Shown here: one piece after another, positions 36,928-47,720 of the stretch
Position numbering within the stretch: position 1 is the first letter of the stretch
Layout of the letters: every line of letters starts with the position of its first letter
NCBI GenBank assembly: GCA_964017045.1
Contig: OZ024809.1
Location: 30,525,354 to 30,589,353 of the forward strand
From: Omphiscola glabra
Taxonomy: Eukaryota > Mollusca > Gastropoda > Lymnaeidae
DNA: 64,000 nt
Direction: 5' to 3'
Notes under the pieces: model-generated
What the model was told of the DNA's origin: nothing
The model's input: only the letters and a program-made list of their open reading frames with translations
The model's database searches: none
Made by a program: the position numbers and the translations under genes

Positions 36928-37284
36928 GGTGAAGTTGGTGAAGTTGGTTACGTTGGTGACGTTGGTGACGTTGGTGAAGTTGGTGACGTTGGTGAAGTTG
37001 GTGAAGTTGGTGACGTTGGTGACGTTGGTGAAGTTGGTGAAGTTGGTGAAGTTGGTGACGTTGGTGAAGTTGGTGAAGTTGGTGAAGCTGGTGACGTTGG
37101 TGACGTTGGTGAAGTTGGTGAAGCTGGTGACGTTGGTGAAGTTGGTGATGTTGGTGAAGTTGGTGACGTTGGTGAAGTTGGTGACGTTGGTGAAGTTGGT
37201 GAAGCTGGTGACGTTGGTGAAGCTGGTGACGTTGGTGAAGCTGGTTACGTTGGTGAAGTTGGTGACGTTGGTGAAGTTGGTGAC
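36928..37284. repeat. 9-bp minisatellite, about 40 copies
   Basis: Units GTTGGTGAA and GTTGGTGAC mixed, with GCTGGTGAC variants toward the right. Confidence 0.96.
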
Positions 37285-38268
37285 TTGTGGAAGGAATATT
37301 TCAACTAAAAACGTTATGAGGGAAAGGAGAAAACTAGTCTTCCATTATCAAACTACTTTTAAAATTTTATATCCGAGGATATATCCTGCAACTTGTTGTC
37401 CGTGTTTTTAATTCATCCTGTTTCGGTCCAATGGATTTTACTTACAGAAATTGAAATCTTTAATGCAGTTGCGAATTGGGTGCAAAGTGAACAGTGAAAC
37501 TATTCTTTAAAGAGATAGTAAACAAACACAATGCGGGCGCGGGGGGGGGGGGGGGTAGGGTTGAAGGCTGACTTCAAAATGGACGCCAAGATTTCGGATT
37601 GTTCATTTCCAGCTTGAGTCTTTATTGAACAAAAAAAAAAAGAGGAATTGTGACTTAAAAGTGTTTCGGTAAATTCCAAGAATTGGTGCCGCGATGTCTC
37701 ACACGGCCGCCATCTTGGTTGCCGCGACCAGTAAAATGAAGAATAAAACGTTAAAAAATAATGATAAAATGTCCTAAATGTATCCCTAAACCTAACCTGA
37801 ACCCTAAATCTATCCCTAAACCTCTAAAAAAATATATCCCTAAACCTAACTTAAACGCTAAACAATCACGCTGGTCAATAATAGTGTGAAATAGCCACGT
37901 GTTTAGTTCACACTTAAAATTAACAACCCAAACGAGGCACGAATCGTTGCATCGAATATGTCACGGACAAGTTAAAAATCCGTTAAAGTTATATGCTAAA
38001 ATTTATAAGTATAAACATAGTAGAAAAATTATTTTGTTTCCTTTGTAAGGCCTCAATTTTGTGGTGGGGAAATTACCCAGGTTCCTCTATCAGGTCTTTT
38101 TGTCCCTGTCACATAGGCTCCCTGTTCTACATTCATTTGTCAATTAATGTGTTTATTGCATTATATTGCATTACATCACCTTGTGACGAATTTCACCATT
38201 ATCCACCATTACCACGTGACAAAATTATCCACTATCTCAAGCCATTTCTCATTTGTTCTACATTCCAG
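37285..38268. other. 3' end of the Zic intron
   Basis: Contains a G run at about 37541-37554, a YY1-like CCGCCATCTTGG at 37707-37718, and a degenerate telomere-like CCCTAAACCTAACC stretch at 37785-37860. The branch/acceptor region precedes 38268. Confidence 0.5.
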
Positions 38269-38969
38269 GTGAGAAGCCTTTCAAGTGTGAGTACGACGGC
38301 TGCGACAGGCGATTCGCCAACAGCTCTGACCGGAAGAAGCACTCGCACGTGCACACGAGCGACAAGCCGTACAACTGCAAGATCAAGGGCTGCGACAAGT
38401 CGTACACGCACCCCAGCTCCCTGCGGAAGCACATGAAGGTCCACGGGAAGACATCCCCGGTGGCCGATGGGTACGACTCGGACCCGGAGAGCCCGTCCAG
38501 CGAGTCGAACCACGCCGCCAGCCCGGCGTCGGTATCCTCACCTCCTGTCACGTCGCCGCCGGTGTCACAGCACCAGGCGATGTCATCGCAGCAGCAGCAA
38601 CAGCAACAAACCCAAAGACATCAGCAACAACAACAGCAACAACAACAACAACAGCAGCAACAGCAACAACAACAACAGCAGAGGTCGTCCCTCCATCAGC
38701 CACCTCACCCGACCCCGGCCATCGCCCCTGTACATTCCTCCTCCGGTCACGTGATTTCCAGTCCCCCCTCCCTGCCGCATCTGCCCCACCATCCCAACCT
38801 CCTGTCCCACCACCCTCACCATCCCCATCCGCACCACCCGACGAGCCTCAGCGAGTGGTACGTATGTCAGAGTAGCGGCTCCATGCCCACGCCCCCGAGT
38901 GATCACTCCCCACTCTCCTCCCTCGGCCACATCTCCCTCCACCACCCCCAGGTCTTGCAGTACACATAG
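38269..38969 (+). CDS. Zic: Zic zinc-finger transcription factor, exon 2 (rest of codon 287 to stop)
   Basis: The exon starts after a pyrimidine-rich acceptor ending CATTCCAG and continues the frame as GT GAG AAG, restoring the HTGEKPF linker. Finger 4 uses C293, C298, H311, H315. Finger 5 uses C323, C328, H341, H345 and has the family sequence [17 protein letters not shown]. Next come a Ser/Pro-rich stretch with GYDSD, two glutamine runs (7 Q at 394-400 and 20 Q at 405-424, mixed CAG/CAA codons), a His/Pro-rich segment, and SEWYV at 481-485. In human ZIC1 a matching EWYV ends the protein. Here 34 more residues follow, including MPTPPS, to a TAG stop at 38967-38969. All zinc ligands of fingers 4 and 5 are present, so the spliced product should be a functional five-finger protein of 519 residues. 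Confidence 0.95.
38589..38681 (+). repeat. CAG/CAA repeat coding two polyQ runs in Zic exon 2
   Basis: Seven Gln codons, a Thr-Gln-Arg-His break, then twenty Gln codons, mixing CAG and CAA. Confidence 0.95.
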
Positions 38970-39567
38970 GGCGTCCCCCCGAACATAGAAAATCACATCT
39001 CACCTTTTCTTTCCGGCCTTCTAGAAGACGCCTTTTGTTGTTCCAGAAACTGTTCCTGATCACATTAACAAGACGAAAAAAACGTCTAAGAATTCAAAGC
39101 AAAATGTTTCCGATCTGTGAACAAAACCTCGAATGGTCAAGCACTGATTTAACCTGCTGGTTATTTCGACTGCTACTCTGGACTTACCTGCTGAAAATCG
39201 CTGCGCATCTATGACTTTGACATACAAAAAAATGTAATTGATTTGATAAGCATCTGCTTTCATTTCATTCGGAAAGAGCCACTACCTTCTAGCGATACAT
39301 TTATATTCATTCATAAAATGGCACCGTTTTCGTCGGAACGAAGGCGTACGGCCGAGACAATTCAACCAAATGCAATATTATATTTTTTTAAAAATTATTT
39401 TTATCCACTTTTTTCTGAGGACGTTACGTCATATCCTGTTGTTGTTTTTTTTTGTTCTTGTTTTTGTTTCTTTGTGGGCTTCGGTTCTAAAAACTGTAAG
39501 ATAACATTATTTTTTTTTCCACAAATAACGTTCAACAAAGGGGAAAAAAATGGAACAGTGAAATAAA
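38970..39567 (+). other. Zic 3' UTR with polyadenylation signal AATAAA at 39562-39567
   Basis: AT-rich sequence after the stop codon. The first AATAAA noticed downstream lies about 590 bp after the stop. Cleavage would be expected 10-30 bp later. There is no coding similarity. Confidence 0.5.
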
Positions 39568-40387
39568 GATATTCCCTTCAAACTTGTGAAGATGTGTCAC
39601 GTCATCAAATTTAGCGCTTGGAATTAGAAGCAAAGAGAGAATCAAGTCATGACTTCTGCTGATATATTCATGGCGTTGCTGCTGTTACATATGATTTTAT
39701 ATCTCGGGATGAGATTCTACATATCCTGCACACTTCTGAAAGACGGTCGGTGCGAATCTGTCGCCATGGCAACAACGCACTTGTGCTACGTCACCGCACT
39801 TAAGTGCACAAAGGAGCTCAATGGTTTTTTTGTGTTGGTTTTTTTCACACTTTTCTTCAAAGTTTCCATTGAACTTGATGAGTGCAAAACCTGGACCAAA
39901 AATGAACGGACAGTGGATTTTCATCGGAGTGTTCCCCATCATGACATCAGTGCGCACGAGGGCCGTGCAAATAGTGGACAAACAATGCTGGTTTACGGAC
40001 GCCCCTACCCCGTTTATTGACGAGGGTTGGGGGTCACTTCGACCAGCGCGTGGCGCCACAATGACGACAGCGCATCCGATGAAGGGCTGGAGTACAACAT
40101 GTGATGCATGGGGCTAATGAGCTTGTCATCTACGTCATCGTGAGCGGAAGTGGAGAGGACTGTAGCTGTGACACAACGTGAGCGACAGCTGATGGATGCG
40201 CGCGCTCGTGTGCGTGGGTGTGTGGCGTGTGGGTGGGTGTGTGGGTGGGTGGGTGTGATTGTAAATTAGGAAATTTTTTACCTTTAAAACATTTATTCTA
40301 CACAGGATCTTGGGTGAAATTATTCAATTTCTATATCTATTTGCAATAAGTTCTAAGAATCCATATGTACAAAAAAATTATTTTCAA
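39568..40387. other. Downstream flank
   Basis: A frame of 123 codons at 39649-40020 has no recognisable domains and is not called. A GTGGGTGG-rich patch lies at 40210-40260. Confidence 0.4.
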
Positions 40388-40602
40388 ATGGGTCTTCCTG
40401 GACCTAATGGGTCTTACTGGACGTAATGGGTCTTACTGGACGTTATGGGTCTTACTGGACGTAATGGGTCTTACTGGACGTTATGGTCTTTACTGGACGT
40501 TATGGGTCTTACTGGACGTTATGGGCTTTACTGGACGTTATGGGTCTTACTGGACGTTATGGGTCTTACTGGGCGTTATGGGTCTTACTGGACGTTATGG
40601 GG
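40388..40602. repeat. 19-bp minisatellite, about 11 copies
   Basis: Unit TGGACGTTATGGGTCTTAC with GTAATGGG variants on the left. Confidence 0.95.
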
Positions 40603-40870
40603 TCTGTGGTTTGGTTTTTGCTGTAGGATCCCTGTTATATTGAGATCGACAGCACATGGGTAATACATATTATATTGTCTGTAAATACCAAAGACGAGTC
40701 AATATACATTTTGTGTGTAGAGATTTAAATTCATTCTGATTCTCAAAATTTTGATAGCGTTCATTTCTAAGAATTTTTTTCCTTGGAATATTTAAACAGC
40801 AATTTATGTAAATTTATGCAACAATTTATAAAAACAAAAAATTGAGAGTTTTATTTGAGAATTTAGGTGG

Positions 40871-40905
<35 letters not shown>

Positions 40906-41539
40906 CTCACAGCTGTTCTTGGGACTCCTGTTCCACAAGACAACCCTCTTCCCAAGACAATCTGTTCCCGAGAACTCACCGTTTCATAGACCCCCACTGC
41001 CCCCCTATCCAGCCTAAATGCATCGTCTGCCAACCTCGAGGCCACTGCTGTTCCTGAAAATCCTAATCTCCTAATGCCGGCGCGGAGGTCAATTGTTTAC
41101 GTAAGACTAAGACCGCGGGGGGGGGGGGGGGGAGGAGGGGCGGGACAAAACATGGCGGGCGGTGGCAGCAGACGGTTTGAGAGAGTATCGAGTTTCCCCG
41201 ATTTTGGCGGGCGGTGATGCCAGATTTTTATGAAAAAAAAAATGTCAGTCATAACGGTCGACCAAAGAAGAAGAAAAGGAAGAAAAACCTACCCGAATGA
41301 CTTGTATAGAGTCTGGTGTCATAGAATGAGAAAGGTTGAGATAATAACGAAACACCGGACAAGATTTCGAAAACGATAATAGAGCTCTTGCGTTCTCAGA
41401 TCTTTCCCCTAACAGATTTCTTATTTGTCCCTATGAATGTCTCCCGAAAAATTGAGGCGTAAAGGCTAAATCTTCACAGAAACATAATATATTTAAAATA
41501 TATATATTTTTTTAATTTGTTTTAAAGATTATGCTACAT
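40603..41539. other. Downstream flank with (TA)n at 40874-40902
   Basis: A TA dinucleotide run and a G run at about 41117-41132. No gene. Confidence 0.5.
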
Positions 41540-41721
41540 TAGCTGTTCTCAACCTGTGGGTCGCGACACCTTTTAAAGGGGTCGCCTAAGACCATCGGAA
41601 AACACATATACTTATTAACAGTTATGACGTAGCAACGAAAATAATTTTGTGGTTGGGGGGTCGCCACAACACGAGGAACTGTATTAAAGGGTCGCGGCAT
41701 TAGTAAGGTTGAGAACCACTG
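41540..41721 (-). mobile_element. SPIN-like hAT MITE, copy C, 182 bp
   Basis: Reads AGCTGTTCTCAACCTGTGGG at the left and GGTTGAGAACCACTG at the right, reversed relative to copy B. Flanked on both sides by a perfect 8-bp duplication TGCTACAT (41532-41539 and 41722-41729). Confidence 0.93.
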
Positions 41722-41875
41722 TGCTACATTAACAGCACCAAAAAGATTATATTGATGATGGTAAAATTTAAACAAATTTTCTGAAGTAAATTATGTCTCA
41801 ATCGGTAAGGCAAAATATAGAACAACACGCCGACAAGTTTAAAGGGTGAGCCCATATTAAACACAATATTTATGG

Positions 41876-42076
41876 CAGCGGTTCTCAACCTGTGGGTCGC
41901 GACCCCTACGGGGGGTCGAGCCACCCTTTCCCAGATGTCGCCCGAGACCATCGGAAAACACATACACTCTACATTTGTGAGGTAGCCACGTAAATAATTT
42001 TATGGTTGGGGGGTTCCGCCACAACACGAGGACCTGTATTAAAGGGTCGCGGCATTAGGAAGGTTGAGAACCACTG
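41876..42076 (-). mobile_element. SPIN-like hAT MITE, copy D, 201 bp
   Basis: Starts CAGCGGTTCTCAACCTGTGG and ends GGTTGAGAACCACTG. Flanks ATTTATGG and ATTCATAG match 6 of 8. It lies 154 bp from copy C in the same orientation. Confidence 0.9.
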
Positions 42077-42204
42077 ATTCATAGGACTCCGCGGAGCGCT
42101 AAGTACATCGCTGATCTTCACGACGTCTGCCTTACTTCCAAAGGCGTAGCGAAAACGACACGATTCTCTCTTTTAACAGTTGTAATAATCAGCTTACGTC
42201 ACAT

Positions 42205-42330
42205 TCGCTTTCACTAAATAAAATTCCCGATAAATGCGCTCAATGAGATTCATAAGAATCTATACATACACATATACAAGTTCGTTTGGTGATTTACTAT
42301 TTTTTTGTTTTTGTTTTACGGAAATATTTG
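42205..42330 (+). repeat. Dispersed unclassified repeat (CCCGATAAC family)
   Basis: AATAAAATTCCCGATAAATG, CAATGAGATTC and GTTCGTTTGGTG match the copy at 35370 in order. Confidence 0.65.
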
Positions 42331-42516
42331 ATGAATTAAATCTTGGGTGTACAAAAAAAAAAGTGTGTCGGAGGGGGGGGGGTGTGGCATCAGAATAGTA
42401 ATAGAGTTCAGGTGCGGTGGCGTACGGGGGCGGGGTGGGTGTAGCATGAATTGGAAAGCATGTAACGTGCGTTACTTGGATACATGTTACGTCAGGTAAC
42501 TTAGTCGATGGGGCGT

Positions 42517-42757
42517 TCGTGCGTTGCTGCTGTCACGGCTGTGCATTGCTGCTGTCATGGCTGTGCATTGCTGCTGTCACGGCTGTGCATTGCTGCTGTC
42601 ACGGCTGTGCATTGCTGCTGTCATGGCTGTGCATTGCTGCTGTCACGGCTGTGCATTGCTGCTGTCACGGCTGTGCATTGCTGCTGTCATGGCTGTGCAT
42701 TGCTGCTGTCACGGCTGTGCATTGCTGCGGTCACGGCTGTGCATTGCTGCTGTGAGG
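42517..42757. repeat. 22-bp minisatellite, about 10 copies, 66-bp higher-order period
   Basis: Unit GCTGTCACGGCTGTGCATTG plus CT. The CACGG/CATGG variants follow the order C,T,C repeated three times and then C, a strict three-unit period. Confidence 0.95.
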
Positions 42758-45448
42758 GCAGTTAGCTATACCGTTTTAAATATCTAAAACTACGTTTTTC
42801 AGTGTACAATTCTCGATGTACCACCAATCGCTTAACAGTTCAGTGTCACGTGATTTCCCATCTGTCCTGGCCTTAAAGTGAACTTCTGACAAGAGGAACA
42901 CATCCATCTATTTAAACCGTAGCATGATGACGACGGTGTCATGACACGTGTAGGGCGTGACTAAGCTGTCATAAAGGGTATCGATACCGAAAATGTCCAC
43001 CCAACATCCGTGTCATCGACGAATACCCCGAGATGACAAGATCGGATTCGGCCGACCCAACGAGTATCGATACCGACAACGTCCCGCCCCAAAACTCGTG
43101 GAAATACCTCGCAGCCGATTATCTCGCAGTGCGAATATGGATACCAAAAATAGTTTCATCCAATATCCACGTTTCTAACGTGTGGATGCTACACGACGCA
43201 AAAAACACACACACTTTAAAAAGTAGATATAATAATAAAATAATAATAATAACAATAATACTAAGAAGTAGAAAGAATAAGCATAGTAATAAATGTTTCA
43301 ACATGGGTATCGTGTCCGCCATTGTCAACTTCCGGCATTTTGGTAAAGAGCTCCACTCATCTTAACCGCCGCCACTAACCAGGCCTCGGGTTACATTCTC
43401 CATTATATTAGTTTGGGCTCCGTCGCGCATTTAGTTTTAAATGTCAGTTTGCGCACATGCCACCCCCCCCCCCAGGCCCCCCCGGCCCCCCCTTTTTTTC
43501 CCAACTTAAGAGATTTTTTTTTAAAACCCTTTTATAAAAAGTAGAATTAAAAAAAAAAAAAATTAAATGTGATCTCCAGACGACAACCCGATCACAACCC
43601 GATGCATCATGGAGTTCTTTCTCTCCGCCCCTACTTCTCGATTGCACGTTGCACAATGTGCCGCCAAAAAAAAGGAAAAAAAATGTTGGGGGGGGGGGGG
43701 GCGGGGCGCGTTCGGAAACCTTAGAACCCTTGATGACAACTAGATTTCATTCGAAGCTGTTTCGGCTTAAAGGCTAAATCAAACCACCAAGATGGTGTCT
43801 TCGGGGGGGGGGGGGGGGGGGGGGTGTTTGTCAGAGGGGGTGCTTGGGGTTAAATAGCGAAACAGCTTCCTTTTTTACTTATTGACTTCTTCTTCTTTTA
43901 CCATAAACTTTAAAAATTGGGGGGGGGGGGGGGTGTCAAAGATACAGGGGCAGAATTTTAAAAAAATGGTTTGTGGTGGGGTTCGTGTGGAAGTGGGGGG
44001 GGGGGTGGGATTAGAGACATAGGGTGGGTTGTGATCAGAAATCTAGATATAGTTAAATGACGTCACGAAATAGTTCTTTTGCGTTACATTGTCTCAGAGG
44101 CGGATAAAAAAGGGAGGGACACTAAAAGTAATCTATGTACAATGTTTTAAACAAATAATTATATTTGTTCTTTATTTTAACATTCATTTCAAGATATTAA
44201 AAAGGGTGCGGGGGGGGGGGGAGGAGGAAGGTTCATCCTTAAAGCACGCCTTTTCTAATCCTTACACTAATATATATATAGTTAAGTTTGTCTATTTTCC
44301 CTGAACGAGTTTAAGGGTTTAAGAGATGCCAGTGTCTGATGGTTCAGCCACTGACTCTGTTCGTGTCGACATTTGATCCGACTATACCCAACTCCCACCC
44401 ACCCCCGCCCACTACCGGGCGCCCCAAAGGGGGGTATTGTTTTGGAAGTTAAAGGGCGCTCCGTGGCTGACGGGGCGTGCTTTCATTTGATCTGTTTACG
44501 GGGGCTTAAATTGTGCGGAGTTTCAGCTCCGAACGCAAGACCTCGAGCATTCATTTCAATCCCACTAGCCGGTCTTGGGTTCGCGTCAAGAGCGTCCTTC
44601 ATCACGTCATGTTCATGCTAATGACGTTCATGTAATGTGATCTTTTAGCAGCCAAACGTGACACTTTAATTTATTTCACGGGACGAGAATGATTTTTTTT
44701 AAAAAAATTATGATAATTTTTTTTTTCCTTCTCCTTTTAAAGTTTATAAATTCATTTTGTAAATGTACTTGATATGATGAAAACATACGAGTTATATAAA
44801 TAGATGTAACTATAATTTAAACACTAACACGGTGTTTGAAGAGCGTTTAGATATTTATCTGCATTAAACACCCTTTTTTTTAATTGTTGGAACGGATTTT
44901 AAAAAAATTAATTGTGTAAAAAAAAAATTGGCTGAGAAATATTACTTTTAAAACAAAACAAAAAATTGGAGGGTCAGCTGAGAAAAATTATTTAATTTTT
45001 TTTTTTTTTTTTTTTTAAATATAATTTTAAATCTTCTTAAATGTTTTACTTTGCATACTTCATTTTCTTCAATAGCGAAACATTATAGAGCAATCCGATA
45101 TAGTAAACTTTAGAAAACCCAGATGGAATATTTAGCAGGTAAGTTAGATTAAAAAATGTTGAAATAATTCAAGTTTTTATTTTTAAACTAACAAATTGAT
45201 CGTAAATAACCCCCTAGCTCTATGAGTTACGCCACTGCCCCCCTTACCCAAATCCGTGTGTCAAGATTACGCAAGCCCCGAGGAAAGGGGGGGGGTGGGG
45301 AGGGAGGAGGAGGCAAAGACGTAGGCTTATGTTTGAGGCGTCTTGACTCTATTCGTATTCTCCACTTCCAAGACTGAGATCCAATCATACCAAAGACGCG
45401 TGTACAACTCAATGTTGCTGTTGTATTTTTTTAAAACGTCTTTGTCTG
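42758..45448. other. Long non-repetitive AT-rich flank with many homopolymers
   Basis: Includes a 22-G run at 43803-43824, other G/C runs near 43463-43472, 43687-43700, 43919-43933 and 44210-44221, and T/A runs near 45000. No coding region or element was recognised. Confidence 0.5.
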
Positions 45449-45873
45449 AAGTAAGTCTGAATGTCAAGTTTGTTTAAAGTAAGTCTCAATGTCAAGTTTG
45501 CTTAAAGTAAGTCAGAATGTCAAGTTTGTTTAAAGTAAGTCTGAATGTCAAGTTTGTTTAAGGTAAATCTGAATGACAAGTTTGTTTAAAGTAAGTCTGA
45601 ATGTCAAGTTTGTTTAAAGTAAGTCTGAATGACAAGTTTGTTTAAAGTAAGTCTGAATGTCAAGTTTGTTTAAAGTAAGTCTGAATGTCAAGTTTGTTTA
45701 AAGTAAGTCTGAATGACAAGTTTGTTTAAAGTAAGTCTGAATGTCAAGTTTGTTTAAAGTAAGTCTGAATGACAAGTTTGTTTAAAGTAAGTCTGAATGG
45801 CAAGTTTGTTTACAGTAAGTCTCAATGTCAAGTTTGTCAAGAGTTAGCCTGAATGTCAAGTTGGTTTAAAGTT
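45449..45873. repeat. 28-bp minisatellite, about 15 copies
   Basis: AAGTAAGTCTGAATGTCAAG followed by TTTGTTTA, with GACAAG variants alternating. Confidence 0.95.
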
Positions 45874-46228
45874 TATTTTTCAATGTCACGTTTGCCCATT
45901 TCACCATGTCCAAGCCAAACGCATTATGTTCGTGCTGATACAGTACCTCTGCCCCGCTAACTATAATAATAAAAATATTATGATTATCATTTTATTACAA
46001 TTCTACTTATTCAAATTTGTCCTTATTCATGACACACCGCTTCACGTGATCTTATGGAGAGAACATTTATAGTTTTGCTGAGTTGTCGACGTCACAGATA
46101 CTACTATTCCCACATTATGTGTACATAATTCTTGCATATTCCTTTTAATAATTACAAATTGTTAAAAATAAAATTAAATGCATATTATTACTATGGTATA
46201 TTTTTGTCTGATTTTTTTCTGTTTGATA
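45874..46228. other. Flank containing an apparent empty-site paralogue at 46106-46190
   Basis: 46106-46190 matches the two sequences flanking the MITE at 47071-47458, but without the insert (see findings). Confidence 0.6.
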
Positions 46229-46725
46229 TGTGTGTCGCTGTCAAATCTTTCGTTTATGTGTGTCGCTGTCAAATCTTTCGTTTATGTGTGTCGCTGTCAA
46301 ATCTTTCGTTTATGTGTGCCCCTGTCAAACGTTTCGTTTATGTGTGTCGCTGTCAAATCTTTCGTTTATGTGTGCCCCTGTCAAACGTTTCGTTTATGTG
46401 TGTCGCTGTCAAATCTTTGGTTTATGTGTGTTCCTGTCAAACGTTTCGTTTATGTGTGTCGCTGTCAAATCTTTCGTTTATGTGTGTCCCTGTCAAACGT
46501 TTCGTTTATGTGTGTCCCTGTCAAACGTTTCGTTTATGTGTGACGCTGTCAAATCTTTCATTTATGTGTGCCCCTGTCAAACGTTTTCATGTATGTGTGT
46601 TGCTGTCAAATCATTCGTTTATATGTGTCACTGTCAAATCTTTCATTTATGTGAGTCGCTGTCAAATCTTTCGTTTATGTGTGTCGCTGTCAAACCTTTT
46701 CGAGTATGTGTGGCGCTGTCACTTT
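46229..46725. repeat. 28-bp minisatellite, about 17 copies
   Basis: GTGTGTCGCTGTCAAATCTT followed by TCGTTTAT. A second type reads GTGCCCCTGTCAAACG. Confidence 0.95.
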
Positions 46726-46859
46726 AGCGGAAATAACAAACCCAAAATATTCTCACTGTGACAAAAGTGGGTTTTTGAAGTTGGTTTTTTTTTAAAGTTG
46801 GGTTTTTTGAAGTTGTTTTTTTTAAAGTGTTTTCCTTTTTTTTTTTAAATTTGAATTTG

Positions 46860-46912
46860 GATTTAATTATATTTGATCCATTATATTTGATCCATTAAAT
46901 TTGATCCATAAA
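46860..46912. repeat. Short ATATTTGATCCATT repeat, about 3-4 copies
   Basis: Units of about 15 bp containing TTTGATCCAT. Confidence 0.8.
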
Positions 46913-47070
46913 CTTAATTCGGGGTTTTCATTAATTTATTTTGTTTCATTTCTGGCAAGCGACACAACTCTTCCAAGACAGAGATTCTAACAATTGTTAA
47001 TGTTTGAAGAAATAATTCCCACATTATGTGTAGTCTACATAATTCTTGCGTATTTCTTTTAATGATTACA

Positions 47071-47458
47071 AATGGACTCCGATGAGACACTTCCTTGTTT
47101 TGTCACGTGATATGAGTAAGCCTTCGGCAGGCTGTCTGCTACACATAACAACACATAACAACAGATAACAGCTGATCAGCCATTATCATTAATTTTAAAG
47201 CACAATGTTTGTCTCCATCAGCGCTTCCCCGATGTTAATTAAACATTTTTACTTTTCAAAATATTCTTGAATACACGCGTTTTTTTTAAATGACATTCAT
47301 AAATGTGACAATGATAATAATTCAGTTATGATTAAAGGAAGAAAATTGTTTGAAGAAAAACTTGTGAGCGACTAGTGTGTTGCAGACAGCCTCCCGGAAG
47401 TCTTACTCGTACTTACTCTTATCACGTGACAAAACAATCGACTCATCCGTTGTTCAGT
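47071..47458 (+). mobile_element. MITE with about 70-bp imperfect TIRs and CACGTG near each end, copy 1
   Basis: The left end reads AATGGACTCCGATGAG, then TTGTTTTGTCACGTGAT and a GGCAGGCTGTCTGC block. The right end carries the inverse (GCAGACAGCC, ATCACGTGACAAAACAA, GACTCATCC). No coding capacity. A homologous copy lies at 47721 in reverse orientation. Confidence 0.8.
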
Positions 47459-47720
47459 GTTAAAAAAATAATAATTAAATGCATATTACAAGACGACAAG
47501 ATGGCGGCCGTGTGAGACATCGCAGTGAAATCTCTCCACATTTTCTTGATTTTCGAATGTCTTTCTCAAGTTTTATGCATGGAAAGTTCGAAATGTTTGT
47601 ATCTGAAAGTCTCATGGACGCATGAATATAATTTATTTCGAAAATAACTAAGAATTGGTGGACCTATTCTGTGTTTTTCTATTCTATATCATGATTCATA
47701 TAAATAGAAATAGTCAACAC

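Larger units (their letters stand above)
3435..38268 (+). other. Zic intron between zinc fingers 3 and 4 (34,834 bp)
   Basis: Donor GTCCGT at 3435 and acceptor CATTCCAG ending at 38268. The phase-1 junction is supported by exact reconstruction of the finger 3-4 linker. A single intron inside the zinc-finger block is, as I recall, a shared feature of many bilaterian Zic genes. The intron is filled with minisatellites, a Helitron-like element and several TIR elements (listed separately). No nested gene was recognised. Confidence 0.9.

Noticed and set aside
37785..37860. CCCTAAACCTAACC stretch as an interstitial telomere
   Set aside because: It is too degenerate and short, with only scattered CCCTAA. 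Likely chance or simple-sequence drift.
39649..40020. 123-codon frame with hydrophobic N-terminus downstream of Zic
   Set aside because: No domain, no repeat-free conservation signal, and an equally long antisense frame over the same bases.
46132..46761. 209-codon Cys/Val-rich frame
   Set aside because: It is a translation of the 28-bp minisatellite. Parallel frames give the same peptides rotated.
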